Origin: Streptomyces typhae
Lineage (GTDB): Bacteria > Actinomycetota > Actinomycetes > Streptomycetales > Streptomycetaceae
Direction: 5' to 3'
Length of the DNA: 64,000 nt
Assembly: GCF_009755605.1 (NCBI RefSeq)
Contig: NZ_WPNZ01000001.1
Span: 372,001 to 436,000 of the forward strand
Part shown: one piece after another, positions 8,313 to 19,182 of the stretch
How the letters are laid out: every line of letters begins with the position of its first letter
Position numbering within the stretch: the stretch's first letter is position 1
Program-made: the position numbers and the translations under genes
The notes under the pieces: model-generated
The model's input: only the letters and a program-made list of their open reading frames with translations
What the model was told of the DNA's origin: nothing
Databases searched by the model: none

Positions 8313-9038
8313 TCAGCCCACCGCGATCAGCACCGCGAGCAGCACCGCGCCCGCCGCGCACGGCCCCAGGATCTCGTACGCCCAGCGCACCACGGGTTCG
8401 CCCTGTGCGGCCTCGGCGTGCTCGCGCCGCTCGGCGATCTCGCGCAGGTCGTCCATCGCCTGGTCGCCCGCGTCCCGGGTGTTCGGCGGGGTCGCGCCCG
8501 GGGCGCCGGGGCGGACGCGGCTCGCCACGGGGTCGTCCGACGCCACCTGCTGGGCGTGCCGCCGCGCGGCCTTCTTGCGGCCCCGCAGGGACACGGGGAT
8601 GGCCCAGAGCTGGAACTTGGTGCCGTCCTGCGTGAAGACCTCGTTCGAGTACCCGGAGCGCAGGCCGGAGATCGCGCCCCACGGCAGGACGATCGTCCGG
8701 AACGGGTTGCGGACGCGCAGCCGGTCCTCGTTGGAGAACACCGCGGGCCGCACGGTGTAGGCGACGACCAGCGGCACCGCGAAGAGCAGTCCCGCGAGCG
8801 CGATCCACGGCGTGTTCCCCTCGCCCCTGATCAGCGCGTCGACACCGAGCCAGACGCCGATCGCGAGCAGCAGCACTCCACCGGCGATGGCCGCGGGTGA
8901 CCGGTGCACGCGGTCCTTGTACGCCGGGTCCACCGGCGGCTTGGCGTCCTGGCGCGCGGCGTCCCGGTGAGCCGGGTCCTCGGGCACGGAGTCCGCCGGG
9001 CCCTGCTCCGGCGGTGTGGGCTGCGGGTCGCTCGTCAT
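8313..9038 (-). CDS. PH-domain (bPH) membrane protein
   Basis: 241 aa. A Pro/Asp-rich cytoplasmic N-terminus (~1-55) is followed by two closely spaced helices (AAIAGGVLLLAIGVWLGVDA and TPWIALAGLLFAVPLVVAY). A bacterial PH domain (RPAVFSNEDRLRVRNPFRTI...LPWGAISGLRSG...FTQDGTKFQLWAIPV) comes next, then a charged linker with REIAERREHAEA and a last helix. The start is set by CAGAAT seven bases upstream of the ATG (leaderless pattern). It diverges from the chitinase gene; function unknown. Confidence 0.75.
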   Translation of the reverse strand: MTSDPQPTPPEQGPADSVPEDPAHRDAARQDAKPPVDPAYKDRVHRSPAAIAGGVLLLAIGVWLGVDALIRGEGNTPWIALAGLLFAVPLVVAYTVRPAVFSNEDRLRVRNPFRTIVLPWGAISGLRSGYSNEVFTQDGTKFQLWAIPVSLRGRKKAARRHAQQVASDDPVASRVRPGAPGATPPNTRDAGDQAMDDLREIAERREHAEAAQGEPVVRWAYEILGPCAAGAVLLAVLIAVG

Positions 9039-9095
9039 GGGGCCGATTCTGCCTGACGTCCCGGGCGGGGCCGCGCGCAGCGGGGGTATGGGGAT

Positions 9096-9107
9096 TGGTC
9101 CAGACCT
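9096..9107. promoter_or_regulatory. Chitinase-type operator TGGTCCAGACCT
   Basis: The 12-mer TGGTCCAGACCT is present exactly. This sequence is the direct-repeat element of classical Streptomyces chitinase promoters (S. plicatus chi63) and overlaps the DasR responsive-element consensus. It lies 57 bases before the chitinase start, between the divergent PH-domain and chitinase genes. Only one clear copy is visible. Confidence 0.65.
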
Positions 9108-9164
9108 AGTACGGTCGAGAGTTGTCATGTACGCCTAATGAAGATCTCTCACCCCAGGAGAGTC

Positions 9165-11498
<2,334 letters not shown>

Positions 11499-11547
11499 AC
11501 CCACCCGCACACGGGCCGGGCTGAACCGCACCCGGGCCCCGGCCGCC

Positions 11548-11586
11548 CGGCCCCGCCCCCTCCTCCACCGGGGGGTGGCGGGGCCG
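11548..11586 (+). terminator. Stem-loop terminator after the chitinase gene
   Basis: CGGCCCCGCC (11548-11557) pairs with GGCGGGGCCG (11577-11586), with further C/G pairing inside the loop. It lies 50 bases past the chitinase stop and just before the deoC operator, isolating the two units. Confidence 0.6.
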
Positions 11587-11632
11587 TGGCGCTCGCGGTG
11601 CCGCTGTGGGCGAAGGCGCCCTGTACAAGCCG

Positions 11633-11657
11633 CTACGCGCGTAGATATGCTCCCCTC
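11633..11657 (+). promoter_or_regulatory. deoC promoter with perfect CTACGCGCGTAG operator
   Basis: CTACGCGCGTAG at 11633-11644 is followed after one base by the -10 box TATGCT (11646-11651). Six bases later is the GTG start at 11658, indicating a leaderless transcript. A bound repressor would cover the promoter. Confidence 0.75.
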
Positions 11658-12647
11658 GTGACCATGCGGACGACTCCACCCACAAAGACAGAAGAGGCCG
11701 GCCGGGCCACCCCGGGCGCCTTCGCCGATGTCACCACGTCGGCGAGCACCCTGCGCCGCTTCCTGCACGGCCTGCCGGGCGTGGACGCGGTGGGCCTGGA
11801 GGCCCGCGCCGCCTCGCTCGGCACGCGTTCGATCAAGACCACGGCCAAGGCGTACGCCATCGACCTGGCCATCTCCATGATCGACCTGACGACCCTCGAA
11901 GGCGCCGACACCCCGGGCAAGGTCCGCGCGCTCGGCGCCAAGGCCGTCCACCCCGACCCGACGGACCGTACGACGCCGCGCACGGCGGCGGTCTGCGTGT
12001 ATCCGGACATGGTGGCCACGGCCAAGGAAGCCGTGGCGGGCAGCGGCGTCAAGGTCGCCTCGGTCGCCACCGCCTTCCCCGCGGGCCGCGCCGCCCTCGG
12101 CGTGAAGCTCGCCGACGTGCGCGACGCCGTCGCCGCGGGCGCCGACGAGATCGACATGGTCATCGACCGGGGCGCGCTCCTCGCGGGCGACTACCTGAAG
12201 GTGCACGACGAGATCGTCGCCGTGAAGGAGGCGTCCGGGTCCGCTCGCCTGAAGGTCATCTTCGAGACCGGCGAACTGTCCACGTACGACAACATCCGGC
12301 GCGCAAGCTGGATCGGCATGCTCGCGGGCGCGGACTTCATCAAGACCTCGACCGGCAAGGTCGGGGTGAACGCCACCCCCGCGAACACCCTGCTCATGCT
12401 GGAGGCCGTCCGCGACTTCCGCGCGCAGACCGGCGTCCAGGTCGGCGTGAAGCCCGCGGGCGGCATCCGCACCTCCAAGGACGCCCTCAAGTTCCTCGTT
12501 CTCGTCAACGAGACCGCGGGCGCGGACTGGCTGGACGACCACTGGTTCCGCTTCGGCGCCTCCAGCCTGCTCAACGACCTGCTGATGCAGCGCCAGAAGC
12601 TGGCCACCGGACGCTACTCCGGACCCGACTACGTGACGGTGGACTGA
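11658..12647 (+). CDS. deoC: Deoxyribose-phosphate aldolase
   Basis: 329 aa. Cleaves 2-deoxyribose-5-phosphate into glyceraldehyde-3-phosphate and acetaldehyde. The Schiff-base lysine is in DFIKTSTGK; other family strands are SVATAFPAG, EIDMVIDRGALL, LKVIFETGEL and VGVKPAGGIR. The enzyme is longer than the ~250-residue bacterial form and has an N-terminal helical extension as in the larger DeoC subgroup. The in-frame extension to 11586 is rejected because it spans the operator and -10 box. It is followed 5 bases later by an aldehyde dehydrogenase gene able to remove the acetaldehyde. Confidence 0.95.
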   Translation: MTMRTTPPTKTEEAGRATPGAFADVTTSASTLRRFLHGLPGVDAVGLEARAASLGTRSIKTTAKAYAIDLAISMIDLTTLEGADTPGKVRALGAKAVHPDPTDRTTPRTAAVCVYPDMVATAKEAVAGSGVKVASVATAFPAGRAALGVKLADVRDAVAAGADEIDMVIDRGALLAGDYLKVHDEIVAVKEASGSARLKVIFETGELSTYDNIRRASWIGMLAGADFIKTSTGKVGVNATPANTLLMLEAVRDFRAQTGVQVGVKPAGGIRTSKDALKFLVLVNETAGADWLDDHWFRFGASSLLNDLLMQRQKLATGRYSGPDYVTVD

Positions 12648-12652
12648 CACCC

Positions 12653-14098
12653 ATGGAAACCCCGGCATCGATCTTCGCGTACGCGCCCGCGCCCGAGTCC
12701 CGCTCGGTCGTCGACATCGCGCCCTCCTACGGCCTCTTCATCGACGGCGAGTTCACCGACGCCGCCGACGGCAAGGTCTTCAAGTCCGTCTCCCCCGCCA
12801 CCGAGGAAGTCCTCTCCGAGGTCGCCCAGGCCGGTGCGGACGACGTCGACCGCGCGGTGCGGGCCGCCCGCAAGGCCTTCGAGAAGTGGTCGGCCCTGCC
12901 CGGCGCCGAGCGCGGCAAGTACCTCTTCCGGATCGCCCGCATCATCCAGGAACGCAGCCGTGAGCTGGCGGTCCTTGAGACCCTCGACAACGGCAAGCCC
13001 ATCAAGGAGACCCGCGACGCCGACCTCCCGCTGGTCGCCGCGCACTTCTTCTACTACGCGGGCTGGGCCGACAAGCTCGACCACGCGGGCTACGGCGCCG
13101 ACCCGCGGGCCCTCGGCGTCGCCGGGCAGGTCATCCCGTGGAACTTCCCGCTGCTCATGCTGGCCTGGAAGATCGCTCCCGCGCTCGCCACCGGCAACAC
13201 GGTCGTGCTGAAGCCCGCCGAGACCACTCCGCTGTCCGCGCTGTTCTTCGCCGACATCTGCCGTCAGGCCGGGCTGCCCAAGGGCGTCGTCAACATCCTT
13301 CCGGGGTACGGCGACGCGGGGGCCGCCCTCGTCGCGCATCCGGACGTGAACAAGGTCGCCTTCACCGGCTCCACCGCCGTCGGCAAGGAGATCGCGCGCA
13401 CCGTCGCGGGCTCCGGCAAGAAGCTCACCCTGGAGCTCGGCGGTAAGGGCGCCAACATCGTCTTCGACGACGCCCCCGTCGACCAGGCCGTCGAGGGCAT
13501 CGTCAACGGCATCTTCTTCAACCAGGGGCAGGTCTGCTGCGCGGGCTCGCGCCTCCTGGTGCAGGAGTCCGTCCAGGACGAGGTGCTCGACGCGCTGAAG
13601 CGCCGCCTGACGACGCTGCGGCTCGGTGATCCGCTCGACAAGAACACCGACATCGGCGCCATCAACTCCGCCGAGCAGCTCGCCCGCATCACCGCCCTCG
13701 CCGACACCGGCGAGGCCGAGGGCGCCGAGCGCTGGAGCGCACCCTGCGAGCTGCCCGATTCCGGGTACTGGTTCGCGCCCACCCTCTTCACGAATGTCAC
13801 ACAGGCCCACACCGTCGCCCGGGACGAGATCTTCGGACCGGTCCTGTCGGTGCTGACCTTCCGTACGCCCGACGAGGCCGTCGCCAAGGCCAACAACACG
13901 CAGTACGGGCTCTCGGCCGGTATCTGGACGGAGAAGGGCTCGCGCATCCTCGCCGTCGCGAACAAGCTCCGCGCCGGAGTCGTCTGGGCCAACACGTTCA
14001 ACAAGTTCGACCCGACCTCGCCCTTCGGCGGCTACAAGGAGTCGGGCTTCGGCCGCGAGGGCGGCCGCCACGGCCTGGAGGCTTACCTCGATGTCTGA
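12653..14098 (+). CDS. NAD-dependent aldehyde dehydrogenase, catalytic
   Basis: 481 aa, full-length ALDH. Residues visible: the Asn active-site segment VIPWNFPLLML, the Rossmann Gly loop FTGSTAVGKEIA, the general-base Glu in LELGGKGANIVF and the nucleophile in FNQGQVCCAGSR, then DEIFGPVLSVLTF and the C-terminal NTFNKFDPTSPFGGYKESGFGRE. Located 5 bases after deoC and overlapping the next gene by 8 bases (ATGTCTGA), so all three are cotranscribed. The likely substrate is acetaldehyde from DeoC. With the next gene it appears to form a split ALDH16-type enzyme. Confidence 0.92.
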   Translation: METPASIFAYAPAPESRSVVDIAPSYGLFIDGEFTDAADGKVFKSVSPATEEVLSEVAQAGADDVDRAVRAARKAFEKWSALPGAERGKYLFRIARIIQERSRELAVLETLDNGKPIKETRDADLPLVAAHFFYYAGWADKLDHAGYGADPRALGVAGQVIPWNFPLLMLAWKIAPALATGNTVVLKPAETTPLSALFFADICRQAGLPKGVVNILPGYGDAGAALVAHPDVNKVAFTGSTAVGKEIARTVAGSGKKLTLELGGKGANIVFDDAPVDQAVEGIVNGIFFNQGQVCCAGSRLLVQESVQDEVLDALKRRLTTLRLGDPLDKNTDIGAINSAEQLARITALADTGEAEGAERWSAPCELPDSGYWFAPTLFTNVTQAHTVARDEIFGPVLSVLTFRTPDEAVAKANNTQYGLSAGIWTEKGSRILAVANKLRAGVVWANTFNKFDPTSPFGGYKESGFGREGGRHGLEAYLDV

Positions 14099-14990
14099 CG
14101 CGCGTCTCAGTGTCCTGAAGACCTACAAGCTGTACGTGGGCGGCAAGTTCCCGCGTTCCGAGAGCGGGCGGGTGTACGAGGTGACCGACCCCAAGGGCAA
14201 GTGGCTCGCCAACGCCCCGCTGTCCTCCCGCAAGGACGCCCGTGACGCCGTGGTCGCCGCGCGCAAGGCGTTCGGCGGATGGGCGGGCGCCACGGCCTAC
14301 AACCGCGGCCAGGTGCTCTACCGCGTCGCCGAGATGCTGGAGGGCCGCCGCGAGCAGTTCGTCCGCGAGGTCGCCGACGCCGAGGGGCTCTCCAAGTCCA
14401 AGGCCGCCGCGGTCGTCGACGCGGCCGTGGACCGCTGGGTCTGGTACGCGGGCTGGACCGACAAGATCGCCCAGGTGGTGGGCGGGGCGAACCCGGTCGC
14501 CGGGCCGTATCTCAACCTCTCCACGCCCGAGCCGACGGGTGTCGTCGCCGTCGTCGCGCCCCAGGAGTCGTCCTTCCTGGGTCTCGTGTCGGTCGTCGCC
14601 CCGGTGATCGCGAGCGGCAACACGGCCGTCGTCGTCGCCTCCGAGCGCGCGCCGCTGCCCGCCCTCAGCCTCGGGGAGGTCCTGGCCACCTCGGACGTGC
14701 CGGGCGGCGTCGTCAACGTACTGAGCGGCAGGACCGGCGAGCTGGCGACGCCGCTGGCCGCCCACCAGGACGTCAACGGCATCGACCTGGCCGGCGCCGA
14801 CGCCGGCCTCGCCGAGGAGCTGGAGATCGCGGCCGCGGACAACCTGAAGCGCGTGCTGCGCCCACAGGCTGTGGACAGCGACGCGGACTTCACCGCCGCC
14901 CCCGGCACCCGGCGCCTGACCGCCTTCCTGGAGACCAAGACCGTCTGGCACCCGACGGGCTCCCTCGGCGCCTCCGGCTCCGCGTACTGA
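14091..14990 (+). CDS. Non-catalytic aldehyde dehydrogenase-like subunit
   Basis: 299 aa, against about 480-500 for an active ALDH. The N-terminal coenzyme-domain pattern is kept (YKLYVGGKFPRSESGRVYEV, AARKAFGGWAGATAYNRGQV, PEPTGVVAVVAPQESSFLG, SGNTAVVVASE). The ELGGK glutamate segment and the QxC catalytic cysteine segment are both absent; the protein ends soon after. It therefore cannot catalyse alone. The 8-base overlap with the preceding active ALDH suggests coupled translation and a heteromeric complex. Combined length 481+299 is that of ALDH16, which has an active and an inactive ALDH domain in one chain. Confidence 0.85.
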   Translation: MSDARLSVLKTYKLYVGGKFPRSESGRVYEVTDPKGKWLANAPLSSRKDARDAVVAARKAFGGWAGATAYNRGQVLYRVAEMLEGRREQFVREVADAEGLSKSKAAAVVDAAVDRWVWYAGWTDKIAQVVGGANPVAGPYLNLSTPEPTGVVAVVAPQESSFLGLVSVVAPVIASGNTAVVVASERAPLPALSLGEVLATSDVPGGVVNVLSGRTGELATPLAAHQDVNGIDLAGADAGLAEELEIAAADNLKRVLRPQAVDSDADFTAAPGTRRLTAFLETKTVWHPTGSLGASGSAY

Positions 14991-14995
14991 GCACA

Positions 14996-15025
14996 CCGCC
15001 GCGGGGGCCCCGGCCCCCGCGGCGG
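14996..15025. terminator. Bidirectional terminator hairpin
   Basis: A perfect 14-bp stem (CCGCCGCGGGGGCC / GGCCCCCGCGGCGG) with a 2-base loop lies between the converging deoC-ALDH operon and the secreted-protein gene. No U-tract is needed for efficient stops of this type in Streptomyces. Confidence 0.8.
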
Positions 15026-15029
15026 CCGT

Positions 15030-15488
15030 TCACCCGGTCGGACCGGGCAGCGCCCCGAGGACCTTGTCCGCCACCGGCAGCTCCCCCAGCGAACCGCCCT
15101 CCGTCAGCGGCTTCGTGACCATGCCCGTGGACACCGGCTTGAAGTCGGCGATCTGCGTGCCCACCGAGTTGTCGAGCGGATCCGTGCCGGTATCGGCCAA
15201 CGGGTTGAGCCGCAGGTCCCTGACCGGCCCGAGGCCGCCGACCGTGGCCCGCTGCAACCCGTCGAGCAGCGCGTTCCCGGCCGTGGCCACGCCCGCCACC
15301 CCGGCGTCTCCCGCCGTCGTCTCCAGGCCGGGGGCCGGTGGCGCCGCCGCGCCCGCAGCCGTCGTCCCGAGGCCGAGCGCCGCCCCCGCCGCGGACACCG
15401 TGAGCCCTGCGCGCAGCAGCGCCCGGGACGCGGAGAAACTCTTCGGCGCCGGGTGCCGCGCCGCTTGCCGTGCAGGGTGTGGAGCCAT
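15030..15488 (-). CDS. Secreted protein of unknown function
   Basis: 152 aa. Basic N-terminus followed by ALLRAGLTVSAAGAALGLGTTAAGAAA, a signal peptide with an AxA site. The mature part is rich in Gly, Leu, Pro and Thr with the repeated LxGLxxxTVGGLGPVRDLRLNPLADTGTDPLDNSVG pattern in short pieces and no Cys. The start ATG has AGAGG upstream; an in-frame extension to 15563 is less likely. It resembles in style the secreted protein at 25165-25662. Function not recognised. Confidence 0.7.
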   Translation of the reverse strand: MAPHPARQAARHPAPKSFSASRALLRAGLTVSAAGAALGLGTTAAGAAAPPAPGLETTAGDAGVAGVATAGNALLDGLQRATVGGLGPVRDLRLNPLADTGTDPLDNSVGTQIADFKPVSTGMVTKPLTEGGSLGELPVADKVLGALPGPTG

Positions 15489-15750
15489 CAGACCGCCTCT
15501 TCGAACCATACGTAAGTAATCGAGCGTGCACGAAGAGTAGTTGACGCGGGGTGTCCGTATCAAAGACCTGGATGCGTCGCGCAGCCCTCTCCGGGGCGGT
15601 CCGGGCAGGCCTAACTCCGTGGAGCTACGCTCCGGAAACCCTCCTCAGGGGGACGCCGCACCGCCTTCCGGTCACGTAGCGTCACCGGTGCCCCTGCCCT
15701 CGGCCGCACCGGCACCGGGCCGAGGTCCCCGCCTGCCGGAAGGACGCACC

Positions 15751-17019
15751 GTGCCCGACGACCCCCGCGGCCCCGAGCCGGGACGCCTGCGCGGTGCCGT
15801 GCTCCTCATGGCCTCCCGGAACCCCCTGCCGCCGCTGACCTGGCCGCGCCCCCTGCGCCTGCTCCCGCACGCCCTGGTCGGGCTCGCCGCGGTCGCGCTC
15901 GCCGCCACCGGCGCCGATGCCACCGCCCGGGTGCTCGCGATCGCGCACGCGGCCACGCTCGTGCTCGCCCTGTACCGGCCCGGCCTCGCGTGCGGTCTCT
16001 CGCTCGCCGTCTTCGCCGGGATCGCCGTCGGGCACCCGCCGACGCACGCCAACGAGCTGTGGGCGTGGACCGTGCACGCGGGCGTGCTCCTCCTCCTCGC
16101 CCTGCGGATCCCGCCGGTCCCCGCGGCCGTGGCGGCGGCCGTCAGCGCGGGCGCGGGGGCGGTCCTGAAGTCGGCGGGCGCGGGCGTCGGTTCGTGGACC
16201 GCGGTGGCGGGCGGCTGCGCGCTCTTCGCCGCCGCCGTCCTTCTGGGCGCCGCGCGCCGGGGCCGGCGCGTGGACCGGGAGCGGCTCACCGAGCAGATCG
16301 CGGCCACCGCCCGCGAGCGCGCCCGCCGCACCGTCCTGGAGGAACGCGCCCGCATCGCCCGCGAGTTGCACGACGTGGTCGCCCACCACATGTCGCTGAT
16401 CTCCCTCCAGGCCGAGGCCGCGCCCCACCGGGTGCCGGACCCGCCGCCCGAACTGGTCACGGAGCTGGCGGCGATCCGCGCCAACGCCCGGGAAGGCCTC
16501 GCCGAACTGCGCAGACTCCTCGGCGTCCTGCGCGCCGACGCCCCGGGCGGCCCGGCGGCCGACACCGCCCCGCAGCCCTCCCTCGCCCGCCTCGACGCCC
16601 TCCTCGCCCAGGTGCGGGCGGCCGGGCTCCCGGTGACCGCGCGCGTCACGGGGGACCGCCGGGCGCTGCCCCCGGGGGTGGAGCTGTCGGCGTACCGCAT
16701 CGTCCAGGAGGCGCTGAGCAACACCCTGCGCCACGCCCCGGGCGCCGCCGCCACCGTCGACCTCGGCTACGGCCGCGCCGGCCTGGCGCTGCGCGTCTCC
16801 AACGGACCCGCCACCACGCCCGCGCCGCCCTCGCCGGGCGCCGGGCACGGCGTCACCGGCATGCGGGAGCGCGTCGCGATGCTCGACGGCGACTTCGCCG
16901 CCGGTCCCACACCGGACGGCGGGTACGAAGTCTCCGCGGCCCTGCCCGCCCCGGCACCACCGCCCGCCGCTCCCGTACACCTCCCGGATCACCTCCCCGA
17001 CAAGGACTCCCCCGCATGA
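15751..17019 (+). CDS. NarL-type sensor histidine kinase
   Basis: 422 aa. Four to five membrane helices (~35-165, e.g. LLPHALVGLAAVALAATG and VHAGVLLLLALRIPPV) without a large extracellular domain. A short coiled segment leads to the HisKA_3 dimerisation box ARIARELHDVVAHHMSLISL (His phospho-acceptor), then the N-box EALSNTLRHAP and the G-box GHGVTGMRERVAML. The GTG start is preceded by AAGGA. It overlaps the response regulator by ATGA, forming a two-component system. Signal unknown; the small sensor region suggests a membrane stimulus. Confidence 0.9.
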   Translation: MPDDPRGPEPGRLRGAVLLMASRNPLPPLTWPRPLRLLPHALVGLAAVALAATGADATARVLAIAHAATLVLALYRPGLACGLSLAVFAGIAVGHPPTHANELWAWTVHAGVLLLLALRIPPVPAAVAAAVSAGAGAVLKSAGAGVGSWTAVAGGCALFAAAVLLGAARRGRRVDRERLTEQIAATARERARRTVLEERARIARELHDVVAHHMSLISLQAEAAPHRVPDPPPELVTELAAIRANAREGLAELRRLLGVLRADAPGGPAADTAPQPSLARLDALLAQVRAAGLPVTARVTGDRRALPPGVELSAYRIVQEALSNTLRHAPGAAATVDLGYGRAGLALRVSNGPATTPAPPSPGAGHGVTGMRERVAMLDGDFAAGPTPDGGYEVSAALPAPAPPPAAPVHLPDHLPDKDSPA

Positions 17020-17690
17020 CGATTCGCGTGCTGATCGCCGACGACCAGGCAATGGTCAGGGACGCCTTCTCGGTGCTGCTCGGCGCCCACGACGGCATCG
17101 ACGTCGTCGGCACGGCACGGGACGGCGCCGAGGCCGTGGCCCTCGCGGCGCACCTGCGGCCCGACGTGATCGTGATGGACATCCGGATGCCGGGCGTCGA
17201 CGGCATCGAAGCCACCCGCACCATCACCGCGGCCCCGGACGCACACCCGAGGATCCTGGTCCTGACCACCTTCGACCTCGACGAGTACGTGTACGAGGCA
17301 CTGCGCGCGGGCGCCACCGGCTTCCTCCTCAAGGACGCATCGGGCGGGGAGCTCGCCGAGGCGGTGCGGGTGGTGGCGGGCGGCGACGCGCTGCTCTCGC
17401 CCGATCTGACGCGCCGTCTCATCGGGGAGTTCGCCCGCATCGGCGCGGGCCCCGGGCAGCGGTCCGACGCCCGCGTCGAGGAGCTCACAGGGCGCGAGAC
17501 CGAGGTCCTCGTCCGGATCGCGCAGGGCCTGTCCAACGCGGAGATCGCCGCGGCGCTCACCGTCGCCGAGGAGACGGTGAAGACGCACGTGGGCCGCATC
17601 CTGCACAAGCTCCACCTGCGCGACCGCACCCAGGCGGCGGTCTTCGCGTACGAGTGCGGGCTCGTCGTACCGGGCCGCCCCGCACCCTGA
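17016..17690 (+). CDS. LuxR/NarL-family response regulator
   Basis: 224 aa. Receiver domain residues 1-~120 with acidic pocket ADDQ and phospho-acceptor Asp55 (VIVMDIRMPGVDG), Thr in LTTFD and Lys in LLKDAS. LuxR helix-turn-helix at ~155-215 (LTGRETEVLVRIAQGLSNAE...TVKTHVGRILHKL). The start codon overlaps the kinase stop, so the two are translationally coupled. No downstream target is evident here. Confidence 0.93.
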   Translation: MTIRVLIADDQAMVRDAFSVLLGAHDGIDVVGTARDGAEAVALAAHLRPDVIVMDIRMPGVDGIEATRTITAAPDAHPRILVLTTFDLDEYVYEALRAGATGFLLKDASGGELAEAVRVVAGGDALLSPDLTRRLIGEFARIGAGPGQRSDARVEELTGRETEVLVRIAQGLSNAEIAAALTVAEETVKTHVGRILHKLHLRDRTQAAVFAYECGLVVPGRPAP

Positions 17691-17870
17691 CGACGGCCGT
17701 CGCGAACCCTGACGGCGGCGCCCCGCACCCTGACGACAGCCCCGGTCACTCCTGCGAGCCAGGCGCGGAGTTGGCTCCGCGGCGGGATCCGCCCGGTCCG
17801 TCCCGTTCCTACGGTGAAGTGGCCGAGACACCGCCGACCCGCGGTGCCGCCAGCGAAGGAGCTCACGTCC

Positions 17871-19100
17871 ATGCTCACGTCCACGCAGCCGCGCCGCCGC
17901 AGCGGAGCCGTCGCCGCCCTCCTCGTCTGTGCCCTCGCGGGCGGGGCGGCGGGCCTCACCACCACCGGGGCCCACGCGGCGCCCGCCCCCGCCTCCGACT
18001 CCGCCGGGAACGCCCGTGCCGCCGCCCGGCTCTCCCTGCCGGAGCCGACCGGGCCGCACGCCGTGGGACGGACCACGCTGCACCTCGCCGACCACACCCG
18101 CCGCGACCCGTGGGTGCCGGGCGCGGGCGCCCGGGAGCTGCTGGTGACGCTGTACCACCCCGCGCTGAAGGGCACCGGGACCCCGTCGCGGTACATGACC
18201 ACCGAGGGCGCCCGGCTCCTCCTGGAGGACCGGGGCATCGACCTGCCGGCGCAGGTACTCGGCGGCACCCGCACCCACAGCCGTACCGGCGCCGTGCCCG
18301 CCCCGGGCCGGTATCCGCTGGTGATCCTCTCCCCGGGCTTCTCCGTACCGGGCACCACGCTCACGGGTCCGGCCGAGGACCTCGCGAGCCGCGGCTACGT
18401 CGTCGCGGTGACGGACCACGCATACGAGGCGGTGGGCGTCTCCTTCCCCGGCAAGGGGATCCTGCCGTGCGCGGCCTGCGGCCGGGTCGACGGGAACACC
18501 TTCTCCGCCGCCGCGAAGGGACGCGGCAAGGACCTGTCCTTCGTCCTAGACGCGCTGCTCGGCAAGCGCGGCGAGCACGGCGGCGCGGGGCCGGTGTGGC
18601 GGCACAGCGGGCTGATCGACGCGCGGCGCGTCGGTGCGGCCGGGCACTCCCTGGGCGGCGCGGGGGCCGCGGCGGCCACCGCCGGTGACGCGCGGATCCG
18701 GGCCGTGGCGAACCTCGACGGCCCCTTCGCCGACGCCGGGTCCGCGGCGGGCCTCTCCGGGCGGCCGGTCCTGATGCTCGGCACGGCGGCCGACCACTCC
18801 CCGGCGGGCGCGGACCGCACCTGGGACCGCGCCTGGAGCGCCCTGACCGGCTGGAAGCGCTGGGCGACGGTGTCCGGCACGGACCACTTCGCCTTCACCG
18901 ACCTGGCCCCGCTGGCGGGGCAGCTCGGCGAGGATGATCCCGACGGCCTGCCGGGGCACCGCGCCGCGAAGATCACCAACACCTACGTGCGCGCCTTCTT
19001 CGACCGGCACCTGCGCGGCCTGCCCCGGCCCGTCCTCGACGGACCGAGCGGGGCCCACCCGGAGGTCGCCTTCCACGACCCGGCGCCGCGGGGGCGCTGA
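17871..19100 (+). CDS. Secreted alpha/beta hydrolase (PAF-acetylhydrolase/lipase-like)
   Basis: 409 aa. Signal peptide after RRRSG (AVAALLVCALAGGAAGLTTT...AHAA). The alpha/beta fold has the oxyanion region VILSPGFSVPG, the nucleophile elbow AAGHSLGG, an Asp in ANLDGPF and the His in VSGTDHFAFTDL. The pattern is that of plasma PAF-acetylhydrolase-like serine hydrolases. A CxxC-like ILPCAACGR may be a disulfide. Start is the ATG with AAGGAG nine bases upstream; the in-frame 17814 start is less supported. Probably releases acyl groups from extracellular lipids or esters. Confidence 0.82.
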   Translation: MLTSTQPRRRSGAVAALLVCALAGGAAGLTTTGAHAAPAPASDSAGNARAAARLSLPEPTGPHAVGRTTLHLADHTRRDPWVPGAGARELLVTLYHPALKGTGTPSRYMTTEGARLLLEDRGIDLPAQVLGGTRTHSRTGAVPAPGRYPLVILSPGFSVPGTTLTGPAEDLASRGYVVAVTDHAYEAVGVSFPGKGILPCAACGRVDGNTFSAAAKGRGKDLSFVLDALLGKRGEHGGAGPVWRHSGLIDARRVGAAGHSLGGAGAAAATAGDARIRAVANLDGPFADAGSAAGLSGRPVLMLGTAADHSPAGADRTWDRAWSALTGWKRWATVSGTDHFAFTDLAPLAGQLGEDDPDGLPGHRAAKITNTYVRAFFDRHLRGLPRPVLDGPSGAHPEVAFHDPAPRGR

Positions 19101-19182
19101 CCCGGCGGACATTGGCGGCGCCCCGGGGCTGGGCACCCCGGGGGCACCGGTTGATAATGACCCGGACCACCGCCGACGAGCG

